Origin: a virus
Virus record (IMG/VR): IMGVR_UViG_3300047089_000085
Location: 1-48,066 of that record
DNA length: 48,066 bases
Reading direction: 5' to 3' (one strand)
In this document: positions 38,735-45,245 of the stretch, in pieces
Numbering within the stretch: position 1 is the stretch's first letter
Layout: each line of letters begins with the position of its first letter
The notes under the pieces: model-generated
What the model was told of the DNA's origin: nothing
Database searches by the model: none
The model's input: only the letters and a program-made list of their open reading frames with translations
Position numbers and translations under genes: made by a program

Positions 38735-40374
38735 CAATCACCCAGCGTGGCGTTTGCCGGCCGTTCTTCCGGCAGCCGCTGCCATCCGTTCTTCGCGAGC
38801 GCGTCCATCGTCGCTGACGCCTTTTCGAAGCTCATCTCCGACGTGTCGTAGCCGTAGCGCTGCAATGTCTTCATCTGTCCGAAGGTGCAAAGTCCCCGCT
38901 CTTGCCGCTGAAACATCGCGCCTATGAGACGGCTCGCCTGCTGTGACGTGCAGTTGTCGGGCACTGGTACCTTGCGCTTCGCGAGCAGCGCGAGCTGCTT
39001 GTCGCTCGCGGGCTTTCCGCCGAATTGCCCGCCGTATTGCTGCGCGGGGTCCTGCACGTTGAAGATCGCGAACGGGTTCACGTTCTGTGTTCGATAGGCG
39101 ACCTTCGCCCGCGCCGCCCGCCGTCGCTCCGCTGCCTCCTGCGCTTCCTTCTCGCGCGCAACCTGCGCCTCCGCGGCGGCGAGCGCCTCGCTGGCCGCAA
39201 TGCCCGGCTCGCGCTCCACGATCTCCTTGGCCTTCGCCACCACCTCGTCGCTGTATTTGCCGGCGAGGACATCGACGGCCGAAACGAGTGAGTGCTTGCC
39301 TGCGTTGCCGACGAAATCGAGCACGAGCAGATCGGATTTACCCGGCAGAATCCGCGTCCCACGTCCAACCATCTGCGTATAGAGCGCGCGGCTCTTCGTC
39401 GGCCGCCCCATCGCCACGCACGCGATCGCGGGATCGTCGTATCCCTCTGTCGCGATACCCACGTTGACGAGGTACTGAAACCGCCCGGCCTTGTGGTCGG
39501 CGAGGATCTGCCGTCGTAGATCCATGTCCATCGAGCCGTCGACCGCGCGAGCCGACTCTGGCTTGTACCGACAGAACACCTCCGCGAGCCGATGCGCGTT
39601 CTGCACCGACGTCGAAAACACAAGCGTCCGCCGATCGCCAGCGAGCTCCACCGTCGGCTTCGCCACGCCATGTAAGACCTTCTCGGCCGACATGACGGCG
39701 TCGAGGTCGCCCTGATTCAAGTCGCCGGCCACCGTCTTCACGTCGGCCAGACTCATGGACTCGATGAGCACCGACGTCGCGCGAATGGGGCAGAGGAACC
39801 CGTCGCCGATCGCGTCTTCGATGTCGTAGACGTATGCGACGCTGTCGAACACCTGGCCCATCGCGAGGCGATCCGCGCGGTCGGGGGTCGCCGTCACCCC
39901 GAGCACCTTCGCCTCGAAGTAGTCGAGCACGCGGCGAAAGGACGGCGCGACGTAGTGGTGCGCCTCGTCGGCGACCACCAGCGCGAACGAATCGACGGGG
40001 AACCGTGATAGCCGCTTTTCCTGATAGAGCGTCTGGACGCTCGCGACCACCACGTCATCGCGGGTCGACGCGAAGAGGTCAGCCTTTTCGATTCCGACCC
40101 GCCGCCCGGTCTGCCGCTCGATGCGCGAGACCGCCTGCTGCACGAGCTCGTCGCGATGCGCGAGCACCAGCACCCGTCCGTCGGTCTTGTCGATCACGTC
40201 ACTGAACGTGGCCGTCTTTCCGGTACCTGTCGCCATCACCAGCAGCGTCGACTGGTTGCCTTTGAATTCCTCTTGGATGCGACGGACCGCCTCGACCTGA
40301 TACGGGCGCAATACGACCGCGTCGCGCGTTGGCGCCGGCGTCCGCGGCTCGAATAATGCGCCCTGCGCCGTCAC
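38731..40374 (-). CDS. DEAH-box superfamily 2 helicase, 547 aa
   Basis: ATP-dependent DNA/RNA unwinding or translocation. Motif I VMATGTGKT (46-54), motif II VADEAHHY (134-141, DEAH), motif III VTATPDRADR (160-169), motif V NVGIATEGYDDPA, motif VI YTQMVGRGTR (333-342) are all intact. The C-terminal 130 residues are an added part with coiled coil (EAQVAREKEAQEAAERRRA) and a helical end. Similar helicases occur in phage replication blocks and in type I/III restriction enzymes; no nuclease domain is present here, so a replication or recombination role is more likely. ATGA overlap with the ParB-like gene. Confidence 0.9.
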   Translation of the reverse strand: MTAQGALFEPRTPAPTRDAVVLRPYQVEAVRRIQEEFKGNQSTLLVMATGTGKTATFSDVIDKTDGRVLVLAHRDELVQQAVSRIERQTGRRVGIEKADLFASTRDDVVVASVQTLYQEKRLSRFPVDSFALVVADEAHHYVAPSFRRVLDYFEAKVLGVTATPDRADRLAMGQVFDSVAYVYDIEDAIGDGFLCPIRATSVLIESMSLADVKTVAGDLNQGDLDAVMSAEKVLHGVAKPTVELAGDRRTLVFSTSVQNAHRLAEVFCRYKPESARAVDGSMDMDLRRQILADHKAGRFQYLVNVGIATEGYDDPAIACVAMGRPTKSRALYTQMVGRGTRILPGKSDLLVLDFVGNAGKHSLVSAVDVLAGKYSDEVVAKAKEIVEREPGIAASEALAAAEAQVAREKEAQEAAERRRAARAKVAYRTQNVNPFAIFNVQDPAQQYGGQFGGKPASDKQLALLAKRKVPVPDNCTSQQASRLIGAMFQRQERGLCTFGQMKTLQRYGYDTSEMSFEKASATMDALAKNGWQRLPEERPANATLGDW

Positions 40375-41297
40375 GCGAGGTCCGCCAGCGTTCGGAATTT
40401 CTCGCCGAGGAAGATCCCAGCCGCATCGCCCTCGCGAAGCAGCTCCTTGGGCGCGTCGCGGAGTTGGACGTCGAGCGAGTAGCCGACGCCCTTGCAGGCC
40501 GCGCAGTGCTCGGTCTGCCCCTTGACCAGCTTGCAGTAGATACAGACCCTCGCCGGTACCGCGTCACGCACCTTGACGGCCGCGGCGTGAATCTGCCGGT
40601 GCAGCGGCGCGAGGTCGGCGTGCTCAGCGTGCTTTACCGGAAGCTCCTTGAGGAGCGCCGTCAGCCGTCCCTGCGCGCGCACGAGCAGGCCTGAGACCTC
40701 GAGCAGGCCAGCGCGGAGGAGCGCCGCAGGCGCCGGCAGATCCATACTCGGAGGCTTGGGCGGCGGCTCGTGTTTTTCGGCCTCCTTGGCCACCGCGCGC
40801 TCGACCGTCTTGACCGATACTCCGGCCTTCGCGGCGACATCCTCAATGGCTGCCGCACGCGGCGTCTTCGGCCGCCCTGGCTTGCGCTTCTTCGGCGGTC
40901 GCTTCTCCTCTAATTCTTCGACATTGTCGGATAATTCGGAGGCTGTGGATAACTCCGACGTCGTGTCGTCCGCCATCGCTGCAAGCTCGGCCGCCGAGAA
41001 CTGCCGACGGCGCAGGTTCTCGTCGCGCCGCACAGCCAGCATCTCGGCGTCCGTGCCGTCCCACATCCGAACCTCGACCCACTCCGCCCCGAGCGCATCG
41101 AGCGCCGCGATCCGGTCCGCCCCGGCCACGATCTCCATCGTCGACTTGCGGATGATCGGCGCGTGCAGGACGGTCCCGCGCTCGCGGATGCTCTGCATCA
41201 AGCCAGCGAGATGCGGCGCCTTCATCGCCGCGCGCCAGCCGCCTGGCTTCACGATCTCGGTGATGCGCACGCGCTTGTAGCCGCTGAAACCGATCAC
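40371..41297 (-). CDS. ParB-like protein with zinc ribbon, 308 aa
   Basis: Residues about 5-100 resemble a ParB/sulfiredoxin-type domain (RVRITEIVKPGGWRAAMKAP; IVAGADRIAALDALGAEWVE; LAVRRDENLRRRQFS), followed by a Glu/Lys linker with an AT-hook-like KKRKPGRPKTPR and a helix-turn-helix (AIEDVAAKAGVSVKTVERAV, about 150-169). The C-terminal region has CIYCKLVKGQTEHCAACKG, a four-Cys zinc ribbon. GTG at 41297 overlaps the preceding TGA; the longer reading from 41336 has no support. Probably DNA-binding, in replication or gene control. Confidence 0.75.
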   Translation of the reverse strand: MIGFSGYKRVRITEIVKPGGWRAAMKAPHLAGLMQSIRERGTVLHAPIIRKSTMEIVAGADRIAALDALGAEWVEVRMWDGTDAEMLAVRRDENLRRRQFSAAELAAMADDTTSELSTASELSDNVEELEEKRPPKKRKPGRPKTPRAAAIEDVAAKAGVSVKTVERAVAKEAEKHEPPPKPPSMDLPAPAALLRAGLLEVSGLLVRAQGRLTALLKELPVKHAEHADLAPLHRQIHAAAVKVRDAVPARVCIYCKLVKGQTEHCAACKGVGYSLDVQLRDAPKELLREGDAAGIFLGEKFRTLADLA

Positions 41298-41722
41298 GAC
41301 GCCCTCGCCGCGCAGCACACCACCAGCCGCCGCCACGTCGCCAACACCCGCGCCGAGTAGGCCGTCGGTCGCGCGCGCCGTCCCGAGTAGGTCGACAGTG
41401 CCGCGTCAGCCGACCGAAACCGCGCGAACCGCCGCACGAGCTCCGCGCACCCGATGCGCAGGTTGACGGCGATGTCCGTGAGCACGTCGCCCGGATGCAG
41501 TCTGGAAAGGACGCCCAAGAGCCCAGCGGCCCCCGTTCGCACGTTCACCTTCGCCGGATCGAGCGACGACTCGACGTCAGCCACCGCCACCACCAGCAGC
41601 GGGTCGAGCTGCCTGCAGCTCGGCTCACCCGCGATGCCCGCCGCGATGGCCCGCGCCTGCGGCTTCGGCATCCTGGGGTGAAGTGTTGCGACGGCAGCGA
41701 GCACCACGGCCGCCGTCGTCAT
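41294..41722 (-). CDS. Short lytic transglycosylase-like protein (possible endolysin), 142 aa
   Basis: Cuts peptidoglycan. DPLLVVAVADVESSLDPAKV (about residues 41-60) is the SLT catalytic motif with Glu in ESSLDP; GAAGLLGV is the second motif (usually GAxGLMQ); NLRIGCAELVRRFARF and ALSTYSG complete the domain. The N-terminus (TTAAVVLAAVATLHP) is mildly hydrophobic and may act as an export signal. It is short, near the minimal SLT size. ATG overlaps the preceding TGA. It is the only lysin candidate in the window. Confidence 0.7.
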   Translation of the reverse strand: MTTAAVVLAAVATLHPRMPKPQARAIAAGIAGEPSCRQLDPLLVVAVADVESSLDPAKVNVRTGAAGLLGVLSRLHPGDVLTDIAVNLRIGCAELVRRFARFRSADAALSTYSGRRARPTAYSARVLATWRRLVVCCAARAS

Positions 41723-41943
41723 CGAGCCGACCGAATCGCGTGAACGAGCGCAGCCTTCGCAGATCCGACGCCGGCGAAGGTGCCGAGCCGCTTGTTCTTT
41801 TCGCGCAGCCGCGCCCACGCCCTTCGCCCGTCCGTGAAAACAAAGCCCAACTCCATCCCGGCGAGGTCGCGCGCGGTGTGCGTGTCGGGCGGCCCCTCCG
41901 TCCAGACCACGCCTTCGAGCGCCGGCAGGGCGACGGCGGTCAT
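41719..41943 (-). CDS. Hypothetical protein, 74 aa
   Basis: Not recognised. A small soluble domain (EGVVWTEGPPDTHTARDLAG, ELGFVFTDGRRAWARLREKN, then a helix FAGVGSAKAALVHAIRSA). ATG at 41943 overlaps the preceding TGA and its own stop overlaps the ATG of the transglycosylase gene, so it is firmly placed in the operon. No membrane segment, so not a holin. Confidence 0.65.
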   Translation of the reverse strand: MTAVALPALEGVVWTEGPPDTHTARDLAGMELGFVFTDGRRAWARLREKNKRLGTFAGVGSAKAALVHAIRSAR

Positions 41944-42407
41944 GATCGCGCCTGCGCCTCGGCGGGCACCGGAAGCTCCATCGAAAGCTGGCGGTCGACC
42001 GTGGTCATTTGCACCCGCGCGCCGGCGTGCCGCCCGAGGAACATCCAAACCGCCTCCGACCACAGACATGAGAAAACGAGGTCGATTTGCGGCGGCTCCC
42101 CGCTTTCGGCGTCGCCTTCCTTGCACGTCGCCTTCATCCCCAGCATCTGCGGGATCTCGACGGGCACCCCGGAGCCGCCGAGCAGGGTTCCGCTGACGTT
42201 CACAGCGTCGAGCGGCAGCACCACCTGCTCCATGCCGTGATCGCGGAGCGCGTTCAAAGCCACGAGCGCCTCGGGCGAGATGGCGCGCGCGATCGCGGCG
42301 TCGAACTCACACGAGAACTTCATCTCGCACGAGCGCACAATGAATCCGTCGATGTTCTTGACCTTCACCTTGACGCTGTCGACGGCGGCGGAGAATTCGA
42401 TTTCCAT
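41940..42407 (-). CDS. Hypothetical protein, 155 aa
   Basis: Not recognised. Beta-rich N-terminus (EIEFSAAVDSVKVKVKNIDG, FIVRSCEMKFSCEFDAA), helical middle (PEALVALNALRDHGMEQVVL), and beta end (IDLVFSCLWSEAVWMFLG, QLSMELPVPAEA). The pattern suggests a compact nucleic-acid or protein-binding domain, with no catalytic motif. ATG at 42407 shares a base with the preceding TAA. Part of the early operon between small genes and the transglycosylase. Confidence 0.65.
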   Translation of the reverse strand: MEIEFSAAVDSVKVKVKNIDGFIVRSCEMKFSCEFDAAIARAISPEALVALNALRDHGMEQVVLPLDAVNVSGTLLGGSGVPVEIPQMLGMKATCKEGDAESGEPPQIDLVFSCLWSEAVWMFLGRHAGARVQMTTVDRQLSMELPVPAEAQARS

Positions 42408-42595
42408 TACGCGCAGGCTTTCGCCCGCGGCGGTCCGTCGATGTCCGTCGCCGCCATCGCTTCGGCTTCTTCGCGGATCTCCCTCAGCATCGCGTTGATC
42501 TTGCGCGCGGCCTGAAGCTCGATGAGAGCCATGGCGCAGCGCTCATCGAGATAGGACCTGGCGGATTGTGGTTTACTGCGCGATTTCTTTTCCAT
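42407..42595 (-). CDS. Small helical protein, 62 aa
   Basis: Not recognised. A basic start (MEKKSRSKPQ) and one long helix (CAMALIELQAARKINAMLRE, IREEAEAMAA). GGAGG lies eight bases before the ATG at 42595, a strong ribosome site, so it is well expressed. Probably a small binding or regulatory protein. Confidence 0.65.
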   Translation of the reverse strand: MEKKSRSKPQSARSYLDERCAMALIELQAARKINAMLREIREEAEAMAATDIDGPPRAKACA

Positions 42596-42597
42596 GG

Positions 42598-42798
42598 TCA
42601 GCCTCCAATAGCGCATGCGGCAATGACGGCCGCGGTTGTGATCAAGATCTCGACGAGAGCAAACGGCAGTTGCAGCGTCGGCCACCGGCGAACGTGGCGG
42701 TCGCTCTCGAATTCGGCGGCCGCACGGCACGAGCCGCAGAGCCCCGAGCGGGAGCCGCCACGCACACCAGGACGCCGCCGGCAGAAGGCGCAGCTCAC
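42598..42798 (-). CDS. Zinc-ribbon protein with C-terminal membrane helix, 66 aa
   Basis: Two Cys pairs (CAFC near the start and CGSC about residue 21) form a likely zinc ribbon; the last 25 residues (LPFALVEILITTAAVIAACA) are one membrane helix. The start is GTG at 42798, overlapping the preceding TGA. Candidate membrane-linked regulator or lysis protein, being only 0.9 kb from the transglycosylase gene, but no known holin family is recognised. Confidence 0.6.
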   Translation of the reverse strand: MSCAFCRRRPGVRGGSRSGLCGSCRAAAEFESDRHVRRWPTLQLPFALVEILITTAAVIAACAIGG

Positions 42799-42986
42799 CA
42801 CGCCCCCCAAAGCCGTCCGAGCACCTCAGCCCCCAACCCCACGAAGCACGCCCACCCAATCGAGAACAGGATCCATTCGACGAGGCGCGGCGCGCCATCC
42901 ACCCGGTCCCCGTATCCCCGGGCGTAGCCGAGCTGATACGCCTCGTCCACGTCCGTGGCGTGGGGGTTGTCACGGTATGGGCTCAC
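42795..42986 (-). CDS. Small membrane protein, 63 aa
   Basis: The first half is polar (SPYRDNPHATDVDEAYQLGY), followed by one membrane helix (LVEWILFSIGWACFVGLGAE) and a short tail. GTG start at 42986 overlaps the preceding TGA. With the next gene it forms a pair of one-helix proteins close to the transglycosylase; a holin or pinholin role is possible but unproven. Confidence 0.6.
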   Translation of the reverse strand: MSPYRDNPHATDVDEAYQLGYARGYGDRVDGAPRLVEWILFSIGWACFVGLGAEVLGRLWGAW

Positions 42987-43270
42987 CAGCCGTTGTCCCG
43001 TTGGTGTTTCTCATAGGCGGCGAGCGTCGCCTTGGCCTTCTCTCGCTTGGCCTCCTCGCGCAGCTCGCGCTCGACGACGCGCTCGTAGCGGGCGTCCTCC
43101 CGGTCAGCGAGCGCCACTTCGGCGGGCGTCCCGGTCCAGCCGATTCCACACGCGTGGCACACGAGGTCGTACGCGGGCGCATACTCACCGGCCCGGTGGT
43201 GCGTCCGCATCGGGGCGCCCGTCTGAGTCAGGCACTTGGGGCACATCGGCCCGCGCCAAGGGCGGGCCAT
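42983..43270 (-). CDS. Zinc-ribbon protein, 95 aa
   Basis: CPKCLTQTG (about residues 10-18) and LVCHACGIGW (about 37-46) are the two Cys pairs of a zinc ribbon; the rest is a long charged helix (EVALADREDARYERVVEREL, REEAKREKAKATLAAYEKHQ). Likely binds DNA or RNA. ATG at 43270 shares a base with the stop of the 16-codon frame before it, and the stop overlaps the next GTG. Confidence 0.7.
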   Translation of the reverse strand: MARPWRGPMCPKCLTQTGAPMRTHHRAGEYAPAYDLVCHACGIGWTGTPAEVALADREDARYERVVERELREEAKREKAKATLAAYEKHQRDNGW

Positions 43271-43320
43271 TAGGCCGACCGCCGTAGGGGGGAGCCGCGC
43301 TTCAGGGCGGTGCGCTTCAT
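43270..43320 (-). CDS. 16-codon frame like the N-terminus of a phage nuclease
   Basis: The frame reads MKRTALKRGSPLRRSA and then stops. It is joined by ATGA to the gene before it and by TAATG to the gene behind it, so it fills the space exactly. 'M-K-R-T-x-L-K-R-x-x-P-L-R-R' is a common start of phage HNH/NinG-like nucleases. It is thus either a truncated remnant or a tiny basic peptide. Confidence 0.4.
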   Translation of the reverse strand: MKRTALKRGSPLRRSA

Positions 43321-43949
43321 GCCGCCACCGAGGCAGGCCGCGCACTCGCGGCGATGCTCAGAAGGAGGTCGCGGAACGGCAGCGGGGTGGCGGCGCGCTT
43401 CCTCGCCGACATCTGCCGCACGATGCTCGTGCGCTTGGCGACGACACGACGACGCTCCTCGGCGCTGTGGCACCCGAGATCAAGCTTCGCGGTCGCCGGC
43501 GACTTCCACCAACGAAGGGACGGCAGCGAGTCGACGCCGAAAACGTAGAGCCACGTCGCTTTTCTCGCCGCGTGCCCATACCAGCCCTGCTCAACGCAGC
43601 ACGTCCACCCGCCATCGCCGGCCGCCTGCCACCCGGGCCCACGTGCCGGCGGCAGTAACCCGAACGCGTGCCACGCGGATGAAGCCTCAGGGTGCTCCAA
43701 GACCCCGCCCCATGCGCGAACGCTCGCCAGTGCCGAAGCGAAGCACCCCCCGTCGTCACCTTTGACGAGCCGCACCTTCGCGGACGGCCCGCCGAACCAG
43801 TACCGGCCCCACCTCGCACACGGCGGATGCGCAACGACAGGCAAGTTGCCGGGATACAACCTGGCGTCTCGCGAGACGCCCCAGACATCAACATCCGGGA
43901 GGCCGGCGTAGGCGCCTTTCTCGTCGACGAACAGCGCCGCGACCTTCAC
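43317..43949 (-). CDS. Conserved hypothetical protein with HPPC motif, 210 aa
   Basis: Resembles a widely found phage/bacterial family of unknown function: KVAALFVDEKGAYAGLPDVD, VVAHPPCARWGRYWFGG, GDDGGCFASALASVRAWGGV, LEHPEASSAWHAFG and GGWTCCVEQGWYGHAARKAT. The HPPCxRWG and LEHP parts recall DNA methyltransferase active-site loops, but no SAM motif is seen. GTG at 43949 has GGAGG eight bases ahead and overlaps the preceding TGA. Confidence 0.75.
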   Translation of the reverse strand: MKVAALFVDEKGAYAGLPDVDVWGVSRDARLYPGNLPVVAHPPCARWGRYWFGGPSAKVRLVKGDDGGCFASALASVRAWGGVLEHPEASSAWHAFGLLPPARGPGWQAAGDGGWTCCVEQGWYGHAARKATWLYVFGVDSLPSLRWWKSPATAKLDLGCHSAEERRRVVAKRTSIVRQMSARKRAATPLPFRDLLLSIAASARPASVAA

Positions 43950-44518
43950 GAGACATGCCTCCACGACTCGCGTCTAACGATTGCCGTGATTGTGGTTCGA
44001 TCGACCTCGTAGTGACGGGCCAATCCGCGAGCCGTCGCGCCCGATGCGTGCGCCGCCCTAATGGCGCGCACCTGGCCTGGACCTAGGCGGCTAGTGTTGA
44101 CTTCCGCGCCGCGGCGCAGGCGCTCAGGATGCAATCTCGCCCCGTTCCCGTCGCCGCGCGCCGTCCGCTCGGGCTTCGTGTGTCGCCCGTTTTTCAAGCC
44201 GCTCGCATCGCGCCCCTTAGCGTGGCGGTCGGCTGTGTTATCGGCGCTGGTCCCGATGAAAAGGTGATCCGGGTTCACGCACTCCGGCGTGTCGCACCGG
44301 TGGCAAACGCACAGACCGTCAGCGATTGGCCCATTCGTCCATTCCCATGAAACTCGATGAGCTCGGCGCGAAAGGCCACGGAGCCAGAAGCACCCATAGC
44401 CGCTACCAAACAGCGTGCCGACCCAGAGCCAGCAACCGGTATTCGGCTCGGGCATGACCTTGCTCGCGAAGCGCGCGTGATCACACCCGCCCGTCGCCAC
44501 GAAGAGCGCCGCAATCAC
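43946..44518 (-). CDS. HNH homing-type endonuclease, 190 aa
   Basis: GCWLWVGTLFGSGYGCFW followed by RRAHRVSWEWTNGPIADGL, VCHRCDTPECVNPDHLFIG and TSADNTADRHAKGR is the HNH_3 homing-type nuclease with complete His-Asn-His residues. The C-terminal 45 residues (LGPGQVRAIRAAHASGATAR, GLARHYEVDRTTITAIVRR) form a helix-turn-helix. GTG start at 44518. A mobile, self-spreading gene is likely. A related gene lies at 45242. Confidence 0.85.
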   Translation of the reverse strand: MIAALFVATGGCDHARFASKVMPEPNTGCWLWVGTLFGSGYGCFWLRGLSRRAHRVSWEWTNGPIADGLCVCHRCDTPECVNPDHLFIGTSADNTADRHAKGRDASGLKNGRHTKPERTARGDGNGARLHPERLRRGAEVNTSRLGPGQVRAIRAAHASGATARGLARHYEVDRTTITAIVRRESWRHVS

Positions 44519-44549
44519 GCCCGCCCCCGAAGAGAGCGCGCGCCCTGGG

Positions 44550-44777
44550 TTACAGCTTGCCGTTGAGCGCGATCGATGCGTTGGCGGTCATGACGGCCTC
44601 GCGCACCTTGCGGAGCGCCGCCGACTGATCTGCGGACACCGGCGTGTGCCTCAGGAGAACGCCCGCGAAGGTCCGCGCTGCGACACGGATCGCCTCGTAA
44701 CTCACCCTCTGGACATCGTCCGGCGGGTTGTACGTGAAAAGCGTTTCGATCTGCGCCTCGGTCAGTGCCTCGCCCAT
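44550..44777 (-). CDS. Acb2/Tad1 hairpin-domain protein (possible anti-CBASS sponge), 75 aa
   Basis: A short two-helix protein: EAQIETLFTYNPPDDVQRVS, YEAIRVAARTFAGVLLRHTP, then SADQSAALRKVREAVMTANA and SIALNG. The pattern 'F-x-Y-x-P-P ... Y-x-x-I-R-x-x-A ... P-x-S-x-x-x-x-A-L ... A-V-M-x-A-N-A-x-I-A-x-N' is that of the Acb2/Tad1 hairpin family. Known Acb2 proteins bind cyclic di- and trinucleotides and so block CBASS (and some Thoeris) defence. Whether this one binds such signals is inferred. ATG with AAAGGAG seven bases ahead. Confidence 0.7.
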   Translation of the reverse strand: MGEALTEAQIETLFTYNPPDDVQRVSYEAIRVAARTFAGVLLRHTPVSADQSAALRKVREAVMTANASIALNGKL

Positions 44778-44809
44778 GTGGTCTCCTTTGGTTTTCGGTC
44801 GGAAGAGAG

Positions 44810-44861
44810 CGCGCGCCGCCGGCCCTTGTCGGGCCCCGCGAAAGGCCCCCGGCGGCGCGCG
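44810..44861. repeat. GC-rich inverted repeat upstream of the Acb2-like gene
   Basis: CGCGCGCCGCCGG (44810-44822) and its exact complement (44849-44861) form a 13-bp stem around a 26-base loop that can itself fold (GGCCC/GGGCC). It lies in the 96-base gap between two genes. No T-run follows, so a plain terminator is not evident; a structured leader or factor site is possible. Confidence 0.6.
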
Positions 44862-44873
44862 TAAACCTGGATG

Positions 44874-45245
44874 TCATGGCGTCTCACCCGCGGGCTCGTA
44901 CGTCGCCTCGAAGATGGCCGGCTTACACGGATACCGCTCGCCCGCGACTCCCGTGATGATCCAGTCGCCGGGGCAGACCGTGTGCCCGCCCTCGGGCGTG
45001 TCGATCCATCCGTGGTCGTGCATCGTTGCGCCGCACGGGATGCTGCTGATACACGGCTCGGATCCCCTGACATCGGGATGCCGGTAGTACCGCACCACGT
45101 CCCCCTCCCAGCCCTTCTCGCGGCGCACCGCGGCCGGGAACATGACGTCAAAGCCCTGCTCGTCCTTCGTGTAGTCGTCGGGGTGGTCGCCATTTTTGAA
45201 CCACCGCGACGCCTCGATGACGACCGGGCGCTTGCGGAACTTCAC
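44874..45245 (-). CDS. Conserved small phage protein of unknown function, 123 aa
   Basis: Begins KFRKRPVVIEASRWFKNGDH after its GTG start and ends PGDWIITGVAGERYPCKPAI, FEATYEPAG. This is a very common phage protein family ('M-K-[FY]-R-K-K-P-V-V-I-E-A ... P-G-D-[WY]-I-I-x-G-x-x-G-E-x-Y-P-C-K-P-D-I-F-x-x-T-Y-E') without a known function. GTG at 45245 overlaps the stop of the HNH gene before it. Confidence 0.8.
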   Translation of the reverse strand: MKFRKRPVVIEASRWFKNGDHPDDYTKDEQGFDVMFPAAVRREKGWEGDVVRYYRHPDVRGSEPCISSIPCGATMHDHGWIDTPEGGHTVCPGDWIITGVAGERYPCKPAIFEATYEPAGETP

